Assembly: GCF_000004075.3 (NCBI RefSeq)
Contig: NC_026659.2
Location: 4,402,001 to 4,466,000 of the forward strand
From: Cucumis sativus
Taxonomy: Eukaryota; Streptophyta; Magnoliopsida; Cucurbitales; Cucurbitaceae
DNA: 64,000 nucleotides
Direction: 5' to 3'
The position numbers were made by a program, and so were the translations under genes. Shown piece by piece: positions 12,881 through 23,500 of the stretch. A model generated the notes under the pieces. It was given only the letters and a program-made list of their open reading frames with translations, had not been told where the DNA came from and searched no databases. Numbering within the stretch: position 1 is the stretch's first letter; the number at the start of each line of letters is the position of its first letter.

Positions 12881-13464
12881 CCAACACCACACACTTCCAT
12901 TCATTTCTTTTATGAATTCGTTTCGACCGTACGGACGTATTTGAATTGACTTTTTATGTAAACCTTATAACTTAAAATTGTATCTTTAATTTAATATGAA
13001 TTCAATTAAGTTATTTAACAAAATATAACAAAGATGAGATTAATATCGAAATTTTAATTTCACAAATATATTTATATGAATTTGAATATTTGAAGATTGA
13101 GTTGATTAACCGTAAATTTTGTATTTTTAAAATAAGATTAAAATTAAGAAAGTTCATAAATATATAAATTAAAAATTAAATAATGATTAAATAATATTCA
13201 CACTTAAATTGATTAATTATAATGAGATATTTATAAGTTATAAATTTAAAAAATGATTAAATAATATTCAAACTATTAATTATAAATGTAAGAAGTTCAA
13301 GGAATGATTGAGAAAATTATAAATGAAAAAAGATTAAATAATATTCAAACTTAAATTAATTAATTATAAATGAGAAAAGGTTGAAGAATGATAGAGAAGA
13401 AAAGTTAAGAGTAAAACTTGATAACCTTTTTCCCAACAAGGGTTGGTTAATCTAACCCTTCCCC
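12881..13464. repeat. AT-rich spacer with degenerate internal repeats
   Basis: Within about 13180-13400 the phrase GATTAAATAATATTCA recurs with AAACTTAAATTAATTAATTATAAATG-like surroundings at least three times. No gene is seen. Confidence 0.5.
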
Positions 13465-13995
13465 CTAATACCCCATAAGAATTTAATATAAAAAAATATA
13501 GATCTATGATTAATTACTAATTTATGTTTAGATTAATTACATGCATAGATAAATATTTCGAAGTACATATTTTGCCTTTATATTTAAAAAGATATTCGCG
13601 TCTGCTTATAATTCAGTAACCACATCATTTGCAATACACCATCATAGTTCACTTTTCTTCTCCGCACTTTCAATTCTTCCTGCCCTTACCCATCCCGTTT
13701 CAGTCCTTTTCTAAAAGAAATACTACAATATTACATGTTTTTCTTCCCTTCCATTCTTTGTCATTTAAAAAAATCTATAATAATAAATTTTCTAATTAAA
13801 AAGTTAAGAGACCAAAAATCTTCAAGTCATCAACATAAAATTCAACAAGTGAAATACGTTATTATTAATTAAAAAGTCATTGATTTCAAAGTACTTTCAT
13901 TATAGAAAAACAAAATGCAAGTACGTAATTTCTACACAAATACTTACCGGCTCCTCTGTCACCTACAGATTTAATAATTTTGGTTCTTACTATTG

Positions 13996-14125
13996 TAGGG
14001 GCTCACCCGAAGTAAGGCCCTCCAAAAATAGGCGTATGCCGCTATGAGCGGCGAGCACACGGTATTCTTTAGTAAAAGGCGAAAGAATAGTTCGCTCTGT
14101 ACTCACCGCACGGCTCCGTGACTTT
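13996..14125 (-). ncRNA. U5: U5 snRNA gene, copy 2
   Basis: Same architecture as copy 1: loop 1 CGCCTTTTACTAAAG, Sm site ATTTTTGG and stem 1 intact, with a G-U pair where GAGTACA faces TGTGCTC. The 3' hairpin closes with GGGC/GCCC, so both sides have changed relative to copy 1 while pairing is preserved. It looks functional. Confidence 0.93.
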
Positions 14126-14145
14126 CAATGGGGAAGGATACAAAG

Positions 14146-14196
14146 TTTAAATAGGCACTGGACGAATTCCCTTACCAACTTCTTTCCGATGTGGGA
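14146..14196 (-). promoter_or_regulatory. snRNA promoter (USE + TATA) of U5 copy 2
   Basis: USE TCCCACATCG at 14196-14187 and TATTTAAA at 14153-14146, 33 bp apart (Pol II spacing). CCACGTGG palindrome at 14279-14286. Confidence 0.92.
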
Positions 14197-14866
14197 AGTT
14201 TTACTTTCAAATCTGCTTTTGCTTCCTTTATTTTTTTTCTTTTCTTTCTTTTAGGGTTGCTGCTCCAAAGGAAAGCTGCCACGTGGTTATTCTATTCAGC
14301 ATGGGCATTTGTTAATTTGTTTTATTTCTGAATTTCCCTTTCTTGAAAATTATAAACTCTTTTTCGAAATTTATGAAATAATTGAAGGTGTGAAAATCTA
14401 TAATCAATGTTGGATGAATACAATAAATTTAAAAGATAGAGAAAAGGATAGTTTTGAGTGCTATAAAAGATATATTGGTGTGATGTTGAAATTGGATGGG
14501 GTTGCTATCTTATGATGATGAAAAATATTTATATATCAAATATGGCCGATCACTCCAATATGTAATAAGTAGATAAATAGGAAATATATTTTTTTTTCCT
14601 TTTATTTTATAGAAATTTAGTTTAACTTTAGTTTTTTACTTTTAATAATTCAATTTCTCCCATATGTTATTTGATAAAAATTATTGAAAATCTTTTTGTA
14701 TTTCCTTAAACTTGTATAGAAAATCCCCCTTCCGAACTTGTTCAAGAAAAAAGATTGTGAGACAACTCTCATTAGTGCTTAACAATTTAGTGTTTGTATT
14801 GAATTAATCTACACAAGAAATCGTCACAAACATTTAGATATTAATGGTTAGTAAAGTGAAGTATTT

Positions 14867-14946
14867 AATAGGGTAAAACACCAATTAGTTGCATGCCACC
14901 TTCACTTAATAGGGTAAAACACCCATTAGTTGCATGCCACCTTGAG
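14867..14946. repeat. 40-bp direct tandem duplication
   Basis: TAATAGGGTAAAACACC begins at 14867 and again at 14907, each followed by ATTAGTTGCATGCCACCTT. Unit A has one copy of the corresponding sequence near 12444, so the duplication arose within unit B. Confidence 0.8.
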
Positions 14947-15299
14947 TTATGACCTTTGATCATCATGTACTTGGAGCATGTGAGTTGATAACAATTCAAA
15001 TGTGAAAATGTGGAGTGACCAATTAGTAAAGAAAATGAGTTGACCTTTTATATAGATATATATTTCTTTTTGTGCAACAAAGATTCAAATTCATTTGAAA
15101 ATTTTGTGGGTTCATAACACACTAGAAGAAAACTACCCTACAATGACAGTTATATATCTCAAAAAATGAATGGAAGAAAAAAAAACTGTCACGAAATATA
15201 AAATTTCGCGTTTTTGGCGGGAAAAGACGGAATTTTTCGGAAAACACTTTTCGTGACAGTTATTAACTGTCATAGAATGTTAGGGTTGAAATTTTTTTC

Positions 15300-15660
15300 T
15301 TTTTTCCTTTTCTTTTCTTTTTCCTTTTTCTTTCTTTTCCCTATTTCCTTCTTCCTCCCGTGCGTCCTTCCCCTTCTCCCCAGCCGCAACCGCCGCGCCT
15401 CTTCTCCTTCCTCCCGTACGCCGCGACGACTCCACCGTCTCCTTCTCCTTTCCTTCTCTTTTCTCTTTTCCTTCCGCCGTTCCCTTCCGTCTTTCTTTCC
15501 GCCGCAGCCCAGCCGCCCCATCCTTCCCCTTCTCTCCGTTCGCGAAGCAAAACCGCCACCGCTCCGCCGGTAAGCTTCTCTTCCTTATCTCTCTCTCTCT
15601 CTCTCTCTATGAAGTTCTTCATTGTCTCCATTGGATTGTTTCGCCGGTAAGATCTTATCC
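15300..15660. other. CT-rich, GC-elevated tract inside the CACTA element
   Basis: Pyrimidine-rich on the + strand, far richer in C than its surroundings, ending in a (CT)n run at about 15588-15608. ORFs across it (for example 15360-15650) encode low-complexity Pro/Ser protein and are probably not genes. It resembles the 5' UTR of a plant housekeeping gene, so it may be another captured fragment; I cannot name a source. Confidence 0.5.
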
Positions 15661-15753
15661 TCATTTCCAAAAGAGATGTCATGGCTAGTGTCGATTTCTT
15701 TGCAATCTTTAAAATTATTTTCTTTGTTTTCAAGAATTTGTGTAGGTTGGTGA

Positions 15754-16449
15754 TGAAACATTTTGGTAGCTTACAATGTGTTTGATGAAATGCCTCAATG
15801 AAGCATTTGGTTGATTTTTGATTGATTTTTGTTCGTTCGAATTAGGAAATCAAGGCCAAAGGAGATGTCATGGCTATGGGCTGAAGCTTTGAGAAGAAAA
15901 GAATGAAAAATGAAATGTGAGATCTTAAACTTTGTACTTTGCCTTAAGTTGTGTCAAACTAGTCAATAAAGTAACTTAACTACCAATTTGCCTTAAGTGC
16001 CGGGTTGTTGGGATTTGTTTGCTGTAATTTGTCTAGGGTTATGTGTGTTTGTGATGTGTTGTTAGTGAGTATGTTGAATTTTGTGTTCGAGCTTCCAGAT
16101 GTGAAACATTTTGGTAGCTTACAATGTGTTTGATGAAATGCCTCAATGAAGCATTTGGTTGATTTTTGATTGATTTTTGTTCGTTCGAATTAGGAAATCA
16201 AGGCCAAAGGAGATGTCATGGCTATGGGCTGAAGCTTTGAGAAAAAAAGAATGAAAAATGAAATGTGAGATCTTAAACTTTGTACTTTGCCTTAAGTTGT
16301 GTCAAACTAGTCAATAAAGTAACTTAACTACCAATTTGCCTTAAGTGCCGGGTTGTTGGGATTTGTTTGCTGTAATTTGTCTAGGGTTATATGTGTTTGT
16401 GATGTGTTGTTAGTGAGTATGTTGAATTTTGTGTTCGAGCTTCCAGATG
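15754..16449. repeat. 348-bp near-identical tandem duplication inside the CACTA element
   Basis: Bases 15754-16101 recur at 16102-16449 with only a few differences (for example GAGAAGAAAA versus GAGAAAAAAA, and TTATGTGTG versus TTATATGTG). Each copy contains, in one frame, NILVAYNVFDEMPQ followed by a stop. This resembles a pentatricopeptide-repeat motif, but the match is short and tentative. Confidence 0.92.
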
Positions 16450-16767
16450 TGAAGTATAATAAAATGTTATTTGTAATTGTTTTAAACTTGAAACGCCTTT
16501 GATATTTGTTATTCTCTTGTGTCATATGATTATGTTTCAGGACATCTACTGATTAAAATCATGAGACCTCATGCATACGTGTATACGCATAGTTATTATA
16601 TTTAAAAGTTATGATTTTGGTAATCATCATCATGGGTAAAGTTTCAGTAGTGGTTTACATGACACCAAGAGTTAAGATTAAAGAGAAAACGAGTGAGTTG
16701 TACACTTATAGAATGGTATTACTTTGGTTTAAGGACTTGTGAATGATCTATATGTTTTCTTTGTAAG

Positions 16768-17672
16768 AAGGATAACAAGGTGGAGTCGAGGTCCAGCAAG
16801 GGTGCAACACTGAATGAGCTGGTTGAGCTCAAAGGTTGTTCTTCCAGCCTATTTTTCGAGGTTAGAACCTTTTCATTGCACTGTCGTAATCTGGAATTTT
16901 TAAGGTACAATGTTTTCTAATTTTTATTTTTAATTAGATATAGGATGATAACATTTTGGTTTTATTCTTGTGGTGTATAACTTATAAGGATGTTTTAACT
17001 ATCCTTTTGCTTTTCATTATATTACTTTCCTATATGGCCTTCTCATCATGTTTGTACATTGCGATCATATTTTTCCACTCATTGATATTTTTTTCTCTAA
17101 TTCCAGTGCAGAAAACATAAAGATCTTTATCTATGTATGGCAAAGTGCCCTAGTGGGCCATCTGTGAAGTTTTTAGTTAATGCCATTTGTTTTCTCTATT
17201 GTTGATGACCATATCTGGTTCTGGAATTACCAGGTATGCTTTATTTATTTCCTACTTGCTACAGAATTTAATACTAACCATGATCATGCTTTATTTATAA
17301 CCATCACTCCGTTAGCAACACCACTTGAGGAACAATGCGTGTTTTTAGTGAAGTACGTTAAGGTATATATAGATAAATGTCAGAAGTGTCGTTCTTAAGA
17401 TATGAGGCATACAATCGTCATTAGGAAAGGAATTTGGCATGGCAAAAAATTAATTGATTTGAAGAGTTTGAGATTAAGCAGATTTTGGGGAATAGTTTTT
17501 AGGAGTCCTAGTTGGGGATCTTGCTATTTTTCTTTCTTATGTCAATGATTTCATTGTTTTTCTAGTTCACTGTATACATTTCCATATAATTGATTGTTAT
17601 CCTTTAAACTTACATGTTCAATTTTCCATCAACTGTTGGTATGAGAACCCACTTTATGTATCGCCAAACCAG
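16768..17672 (+). pseudogene. BRX1: Captured fragment of BRX1 (Brix-domain ribosome biogenesis factor)
   Basis: Four pieces inside the CACTA element match plant BRX1, a nucleolar factor for 60S subunit assembly. Piece 16768-16860 reads KDNKVESRSSKGATLNELVE and ends CSSSLFFE at a GT donor. Piece 17107-17182 reads CRKHKDLYLCMAKCPSGPSV then KFLVN; family members usually have Trp where this has Cys. It runs straight into 17183-17233, PFVFSIVDDHIWFWNYQ, ending at a GT donor, so roughly sixty family residues between these blocks are missing. Piece about 17640-17672 reads YENPLYVSPNQ before another donor. Introns are retained, so the fragment came from genomic DNA and not from an mRNA copy. The start, the middle and the end of the gene are missing: a pseudogene fragment. 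Confidence 0.87.
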
Positions 17673-19264
17673 GTTAGATTGATTGTCCAACTTTTTGATC
17701 ATTTGGGATTACACTTCTTCACACTATTATTTAATGATCGTTTGCCTAATGTAGTCCTCATGTGCTTCTTTTCATTTCATGGAATCAAGTGTTGAAGTTC
17801 TTGTTTGTGTTCTGTATTTTGTTGAGACATTGATTTAGTTACTCATTGACTGTACGTATGTGTTATGGATACTTATATTCATGTTGTCTTTGTAGGTTCA
17901 ACTGGAGTCGACAACTTCATGAGTTTTCTTTCAAAGAACATTTCCAGAGACGAACATTCTCGGTTGGTCGTTTATGCTTCTGCAGAAAATCTTGTTAGAT
18001 GTATTCTAATGCTATTTAAAATATTTTTTGATTAAGGGCTAGTATTTCGTACATGTGGATTATTGAAACTTGTATTAAGATGTACAAATATTATAAATCG
18101 TATTATAGTGTATATATATTAAAGTGTTGGCTATTTTTTTGTACATTGGTGTGAAACTTGTATAATTTCAAATTTGTCATTCTCAGCTACATTATTGTCA
18201 TTCTAATGGTTCGTGTAATGGTGGAGTTGCAATATATTTGACTGGAAAAAATGTCGTCACTAGCAAAACAATGACATTTAATGTTATCGAAAAACTGTCA
18301 CGATTGCACAATCGTTGACTGGAAAAAAATGTCGTCAATAACTAAACAATGACATTTTTACAAAAAAAAACTGTCGCGAAAAACATATTCATGACAATTA
18401 ATACATGTCACGATAATAGAATTCGTGACAATTATTTAACTGTCGTTAATAAAGAAATGATGATAGTTATTGAATGTCATAAAATAAATTATGACAGTTA
18501 TTGAATGTCGTTGAATGTTGATTAACGACATTTATTTCATGTCATAAAATAACCTATTGCGACAGTTTTCAAAAACTGTCGTCGAAGGCCTTTCCATGAC
18601 TCCCGCTTCTATGACTGAAAATAACTGTCGCGAAATCCGTTCGCGACAGTAAATAACTGTCGTCGTAGACCACTTTTGTACTAGTGACAATGTTTCAAAA
18701 ATTAATAGTTAACGTTGAGTTTCCAATTGAAATGTATTATACATACTCAAAATTTGTTAGCATTAAAAGATATAACTGAGCTTTAAAATATAAATTTGCT
18801 TGTGTGATCAATCCAAGTACTTTATAGTTTATAGCTTCAATTTATTATGGTTGCTTTCAAACTAAGCAAGTTTGAATCAATATATAGGTAAGGTAAAACT
18901 TGGAGTGTCTTAACTTTATCTATAGATTTAGATATGTTCCGATCGAATATAGCAAGTAGCACAAATAAGGAAATGAATTAAAAATTGAACACAACAATAA
19001 AATACATATCATAGCAAATGTTGATTAGTCAATTAGTAAAGTTTGTCCTTTAATGACCGTAATTGATAGTCGTTATTAATAATAACAATTGGTAACACAT
19101 TTTTTAAATTGAAAGTCACTTGTAATGACAACTATAAATTATGAGTGTTATTACTGATATCTTTCAATTTTGAGAAATTGAAAGGAAATCTTTGAAATGG
19201 TAGTTGGACGTGAGCTTTTTAGTTTGTTTTACCAACTTTTGTGCTATATAGGCAATTCTTTTAT

Positions 19265-19580
19265 CATTTTTTATATGTTTAATTATTACAAAATGTTTCT
19301 CGACTTTATGGTTTATGTCAAAAACATTCATAAACTTAAAAAAATTTAAGATCGAAGTTTTTAAAATGATCTTAAACTTTCGAAAATGGTTCAAAAACAT
19401 CATTACTATTAGTTTTTTATGAAATCCATTAAAGCTTTCTTTCAAAAATACTTCAATTATTAAGAAGTTCATAAACACATTTAAACTTTTAAAAAAAATA
19501 CTTCCATTAATCCAACATCCACTATAAAAATCAAAATTTGAAGTTAAAACTACGGTGGTAAATTTTCATCGATGGGTTTA
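19265..19580. repeat. Dispersed AT-rich repeat, copy 1 of 2
   Basis: Collinear with 21060-21340: both contain CTTTCGAAAATGGTTC-like sequence, a GGTTTTTTATG/GTTTTTTATG block, AAGTTCATAAACAC and TTTAAACTTTTAAAAAAAAT, then a block with AAGTTAAAACTA. Moderately diverged; family unknown. Confidence 0.6.
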
Positions 19581-20196
19581 GGGGGCGGCTGGGCATTGGT
19601 GCACAAAACTGTGAGATTAGTTGGGTTTAGGTAGGATGCCAATGTGTGCTGCGGACGTGAATAGACATGCGCCCTGGTAAGAGGGCATATCAAGTCTTTA
19701 ATATAAAAAATATAGTGCAATGATTAATTACTAATTTATGTATAGATTAATTACATGCATAAATAAACATTTCAATATACGTGCAATATATAAATTCAAG
19801 TATATATTTTGCCTTTATATTTAAAAAATATATGCATCTACTATATAATTCAGTAACGACATCATTTGCAATAAGTTGATTTATTATCAATCAGCTCTCC
19901 ATACACCATCATCATACTTCACTTTCACTTCCTTTCCTTACCTTCCCGTATCAATCATTTCCATAAAATAATATAATATTACATGTTTTCCTTCCCCCCA
20001 ATTATTAATCATTTTAAAAAAACTATAACTCTGCGTCGTAAACAAGATTGTAACTGACTAATATCTCAGCAACATAACCATAAAATATGATAATCTGAAC
20101 CTTACTCTTAATATAGAAGGCAAATACGTTATTAAAATACAAAAGAATACGTTACACAATGTTACGAGTAGATTTAAAAATTGGTACTTGGTATTG

Positions 20197-20325
20197 TAGG
20201 GACCCACCCGAAGGAAGGCCCTCCAAAAATAGGCGTATGCCGCTATGAGCGGCGAGCACACGGTATTCTTTAGTAAAAGGCGAAAGAATAGTTCGCTCTG
20301 TGCTCACCGCACGGCTCCGTGTCTT
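20197..20325 (-). ncRNA. U5: U5 snRNA gene, copy 3
   Basis: Intact U5: stem 1 GCGGTGAGCACA/TGTGCTCGCCGC pairs over 12 bp with one wobble, loop 1 CGCCTTTTACTAAAG, Sm site CCTATTTTTGGAGG and a 3' hairpin with GGGCC facing GGTCC. It works as the reference copy for this cluster. The RNA ends are estimated from the TATA distance and the 3' hairpin. Confidence 0.94.
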
Positions 20326-20346
20326 TCAATTGATATGTACAGCGAG

Positions 20347-20396
20347 TTTAAATAGGCACTGGACGAATTCACTTACAAACTTCTTCCGATGTGGGA
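20347..20396 (-). promoter_or_regulatory. snRNA promoter (USE + TATA) of U5 copy 3
   Basis: USE TCCCACATCG at 20396-20387 and TATTTAAA at 20354-20347, 32 bp apart. CCACGTGG palindrome at 20472-20479. Confidence 0.92.
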
Positions 20397-20804
20397 AGTT
20401 TTCCTTTCAAAAGCTGCTTTCGCTTTGTTTATTTTCTTTTTCTTTTGGGTTGCTGCTCCAAAGGAAAGCTGCCACGTGGTTACTTTTTTGAGGCATTTAT
20501 TAATATGTTTTATTTTTGAATTTATGTTTCTTGAAAATTATAAACTCTATTTTGAAAATTGTGAAATATTTGAAGGTGGGAGAAAATGTATAATGAATGT
20601 TGTACAATAAATTTCAAAGATAATAAAAAGGATGCTTTTGATTGCTCTAAATGATATATTGGTGTGATTTTGAAATTGGAACGGTTTGTTATCTTATGGT
20701 GACGAAAAACTGAGATATTTAATATATTTACATATATAAAGAATAAAAATAGAAAAAAAAAAAAAGCTAATTTAATAAAGAAATATATCTTTATAAATGA
20801 AATA

Positions 20805-20808
<4 letters not shown>

Positions 20809-20868
<60 letters not shown>
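20809..20868. repeat. (AT)n microsatellite, about 30 units
   Basis: Uninterrupted AT dinucleotide run of about 60 bp. Other shorter runs occur near 33752, 37225, 49085 and 60262. Confidence 0.97.
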
Positions 20869-20873
<5 letters not shown>

Positions 20874-21059
20874 AGAAAAATAAGAATATGTAAGACTCAT
20901 TTATATTGTATATAAATAATGAAAAAAGTGTGAAGCGAGCAGAATTTATATATATATAAAAGAGAAAAATGTAAGGTGCAGGATTCACTTTATGAAAGTC
21001 GTGTACCCCATTTACAACTTTGCCTACAAACACTTATTTTTGTTAATAGTTTTACATAG

Positions 21060-21340
21060 TCAAAATTTACATTATTTTTTTAAAAAAAGTTCAAAAAGAT
21101 CAAAATTTCAAAAATAACCTTAAATTTTCGAAAATTGTTCAAAAATATCGTTGCTATTGGTTTTTTATGGAAGCCGTTAAAATTTTGTATAAAAATACTC
21201 ATGAACTATGAAAAGTTCATAAACACGTTTAAACTTTTAAAAAAAATTAAAACTACTTCCATTTTTCCAACTCCCACAATCAAAACAAAAAAAAATTAAG
21301 TTAAAACTATAGCTCTAAATTTTCAACGATATGTCGATAT
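21060..21340. repeat. Dispersed AT-rich repeat, copy 2 of 2
   Basis: Matches 19265-19580 in the same orientation, with the shared blocks TTTTCGAAAATTGTTC, GAAAAGTTCATAAACACG and AAGTTAAAACTA. Confidence 0.6.
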
Positions 21341-22660
21341 ATCTATGAATATTTTCACATTTACATTGCTTCAATAGCAATAGAAAAGGTGAATCGATAT
21401 TTCCATTACAAAATAAAAAAGTCATGAACTACAAAAATAAACATAAAATGACACATATTCTAGTATAAATAGAAGACATGTATACTTATTTGAAAATAAT
21501 AAAATATTTGTTTACTACTCCAAATTTATTTTATTTTTATAATTTTTAAGAAATATCCATTGATCAACATCAATATTTTAAATCTTGGTTAAAATATAAA
21601 ATTCCATAAACTTTCACGAAGTTTAAAAAACAAATCTCCTGAAAACATACTAAAAACACAACCAGTTAAATTTTTTTAAAAAAAAAATCTTACATTAGTA
21701 GATCTATCAAACTATATGTTAATAGTCGAATACATTTCGTGATCTATGAGTGTACGTTAAGAGCAATCAAATAAATTTAAAACTAAGATTTTAACTTAAA
21801 ATTTTGTTTTTATTTTAGTTGGTGAGAAAATCGTTCTAAATTTTGAATGATTGAAAGTAATTTTTAAAAAAGAAAAATGTAAACTTAAAGTTATTTATAA
21901 AATATTTGATTAGTTTAGAGTTGTTTTTTAAACAAAATTTTAACGTTTTCTCTCCTAACCGAAATATTTTTTAAAGTTTATGGCTATTCTTTAAACTTTA
22001 AAAAATTGAAGGGTGTTTTTCTACTCAAACAATTTGTTTTTTCTTTTTGTAATTTAAACTGTGTTATATATTCTATTTCTTGTGGTTAAGTATGATTTAT
22101 GCAACTTGTTCCCGAAAAAGAAAACAAAGATATAAATGGGTGTATAGAGTTGCAATGAAAGAAAACAGATGGTATGTAAATGTTACATTTATAAACAATG
22201 AAAGAAAAAAAAATCACCAAATAGTTATTCCAACCACTAAGATGGGTATTAATTTTACACTTTTGAGTCTACCTAGTAGTATATTGCTATGATATAAATT
22301 ATTTAGTCTACTTTAGTTGGAGCATGTGTTAAGCACATGGAAGCATTGAAATATATAAACATATATATATAATTCATTCCATCATATTTTGCCTATTCAT
22401 CACATTCAAAATTACTCACATTTTACCAATTTTTGAGGGCCAATTAAATTTTAATTTCAGCTCTTCCATTCAAATTTAATTAGAAACAAATGAATGAGAA
22501 AAAAGAGATGATGGGACAGTAATTTACATAAATATAACACATTCAAAATATTTATAGTATGTATAACAAATTAACAAAATTTCATGACTGCGATCATTTT
22601 TTCAAAAATTTCATATATGTCGTCGTGATTTATATCTTATTTGTGATTTATTAGTCATGA
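21341..22660. other. AT-rich intergenic region
   Basis: No gene or clear repeat structure is visible. Small ORFs such as 22080-22292 have no recognisable similarity. Confidence 0.5.
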
Positions 22661-22664
22661 TCTC

Positions 22665-23115
22665 TCTTAGTGCAATTAAGGCCCAAGATCAAATAAAATA
22701 AAGGCAAAATTATTTCATTCCAAGCCATCTCAGGCAATGTATTCCCAAGATCGAATAATATAAAGGTAAAATTATTTCATCTGATGTCACTAAGTCCCAA
22801 GATCCAATAACTAAAGAAAGAATTTTTTCATCCCTAGACATCTATGGGCATTGTATACCCGAGATCAAATGAACTAAAGGCTTCGGGGCATTTCGGTGCA
22901 ACTAAGGCCCGAGATTGTGTATCATGATTTACACGTGATCGTTTAAATTTGAAAGTCATTGTTTTAAAATAAAGTACAAGATCGTGTAGATCTACACTTC
23001 TGTCTTTCATATCAGGTCATCTCGGTGCACTGTATTTTGATATCAAATGAATTAAAGTCATAATTCTTTCATCTCGAGACATGATATGTCCGAGATAGTG
23101 TATTAAAATTTACAC
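22665..23115. repeat. Degenerate tandem repeat built on a CCCAAGATC-AAATA phrase
   Basis: Units of very roughly 60-70 bp recur: (C)CCAAGATC or CCGAGATC followed by AAATAAA-like sequence, AAAGGCAAAATTATTTCAT, and a CATCT-GG-CA-TGTAT block. Examples start near 22682, 22747, 22797 and 22860, with weaker ones near 22910 and 23035. Unit length varies. No family known to me. Confidence 0.65.
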
Positions 23116-23305
23116 GATCGTGTAGCTGATTTATCACGTATTGACTGGACTAATTTTTGTACTTTATATTGTTATTTATATTTAAAAAAAAAACCCTAAA
23201 AGACATTATCACGTGTCTCTTTTTTATCATATTGTCACTGAGATAAGGTTGATTAAATTCAATGAAAATTGCAATGGATGACTATTTTAGAAATAATAAT
23301 TAAGG

Positions 23306-23500
23306 ATATAACAACATTTTAAAAAAGTTGCAAATATAGCAAAACTATCACTAATAGACTTGTATCGCTGATAGATTTCATATGGTATATCAGTGATAGA
23401 CCAATATTTGCAACATGGTCTATCAGTGATAGACTTATATCATTTATAGAATTTGACAATTTTTGCTATATTTGCAAATTTTTTAAAATTGTGCTATATA
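23306..23500. mobile_element. MITE-like element with inverted ends, family 1 copy 1
   Basis: Left end TTTTAAAAAAGTTGCAAATA (23317) is mirrored by the right end, read on the minus strand as TTTTAAAAAATTTGCAAATA (23488); both continue inward with TAGCAAAA. The inside carries several palindromic CTATCAGTGATAGAC-type motifs, so the RNA would fold into a long hairpin. Related copies are at 31165, 38361 and 54142. Confidence 0.72.

Larger units (their letters stand above)
15120..18686. mobile_element. Non-autonomous CACTA (En/Spm) DNA transposon with captured host exons
   Basis: The element starts CACTAGAAGAAAA at 15120 and ends, on the opposite strand, with CACTAGTACAAAA at 18686. The two termini match at about 22 of 30 positions. 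A 3-bp target duplication ACA flanks it (15117-15119 and 18687-18689), as usual for CACTA. Both subterminal regions (15140-15290 and 18240-18660) are packed with short GACAGT/ACTGTC repeats in both orientations. Unit A of the surrounding duplication (near 12660) gives the uninserted sequence. No transposase is recognisable inside, so movement would depend on an enzyme supplied elsewhere. The interior carries a CT-rich GC-elevated tract (15300-15660), a 348-bp tandem duplication and exons of BRX1. Confidence 0.92.
13465..18930. repeat. Duplicated unit B of the U5 cluster, split by a CACTA element
   Basis: Left part 13465-15119 aligns with unit C (from 19675) and, from the U5 gene onward, with unit A. 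It continues after the transposon at 18687-18930, where GTTAACGTTGAGTTTCCAA matches unit A near 12685. Unit B therefore existed before the transposon landed in it. Confidence 0.75.
19675..20760. repeat. Duplicated unit C of the U5 cluster
   Basis: Collinear with unit B from TTTAATATAAAAAATATAG (19698) through GATTAATTACATGCAT, the U5 gene, the G-box at 20472 and a GATATATTGGTGTGAT block at 20653. It ends in AT-rich sequence before the long AT microsatellite. Confidence 0.78.

Noticed and set aside
15214-15650. ORFs encoding Pro/Ser-rich or Arg/Glu-rich peptides on both strands.
   Set aside because: They come from a pyrimidine-rich tract inside the CACTA element; low-complexity peptides in several overlapping frames are not evidence of a gene.
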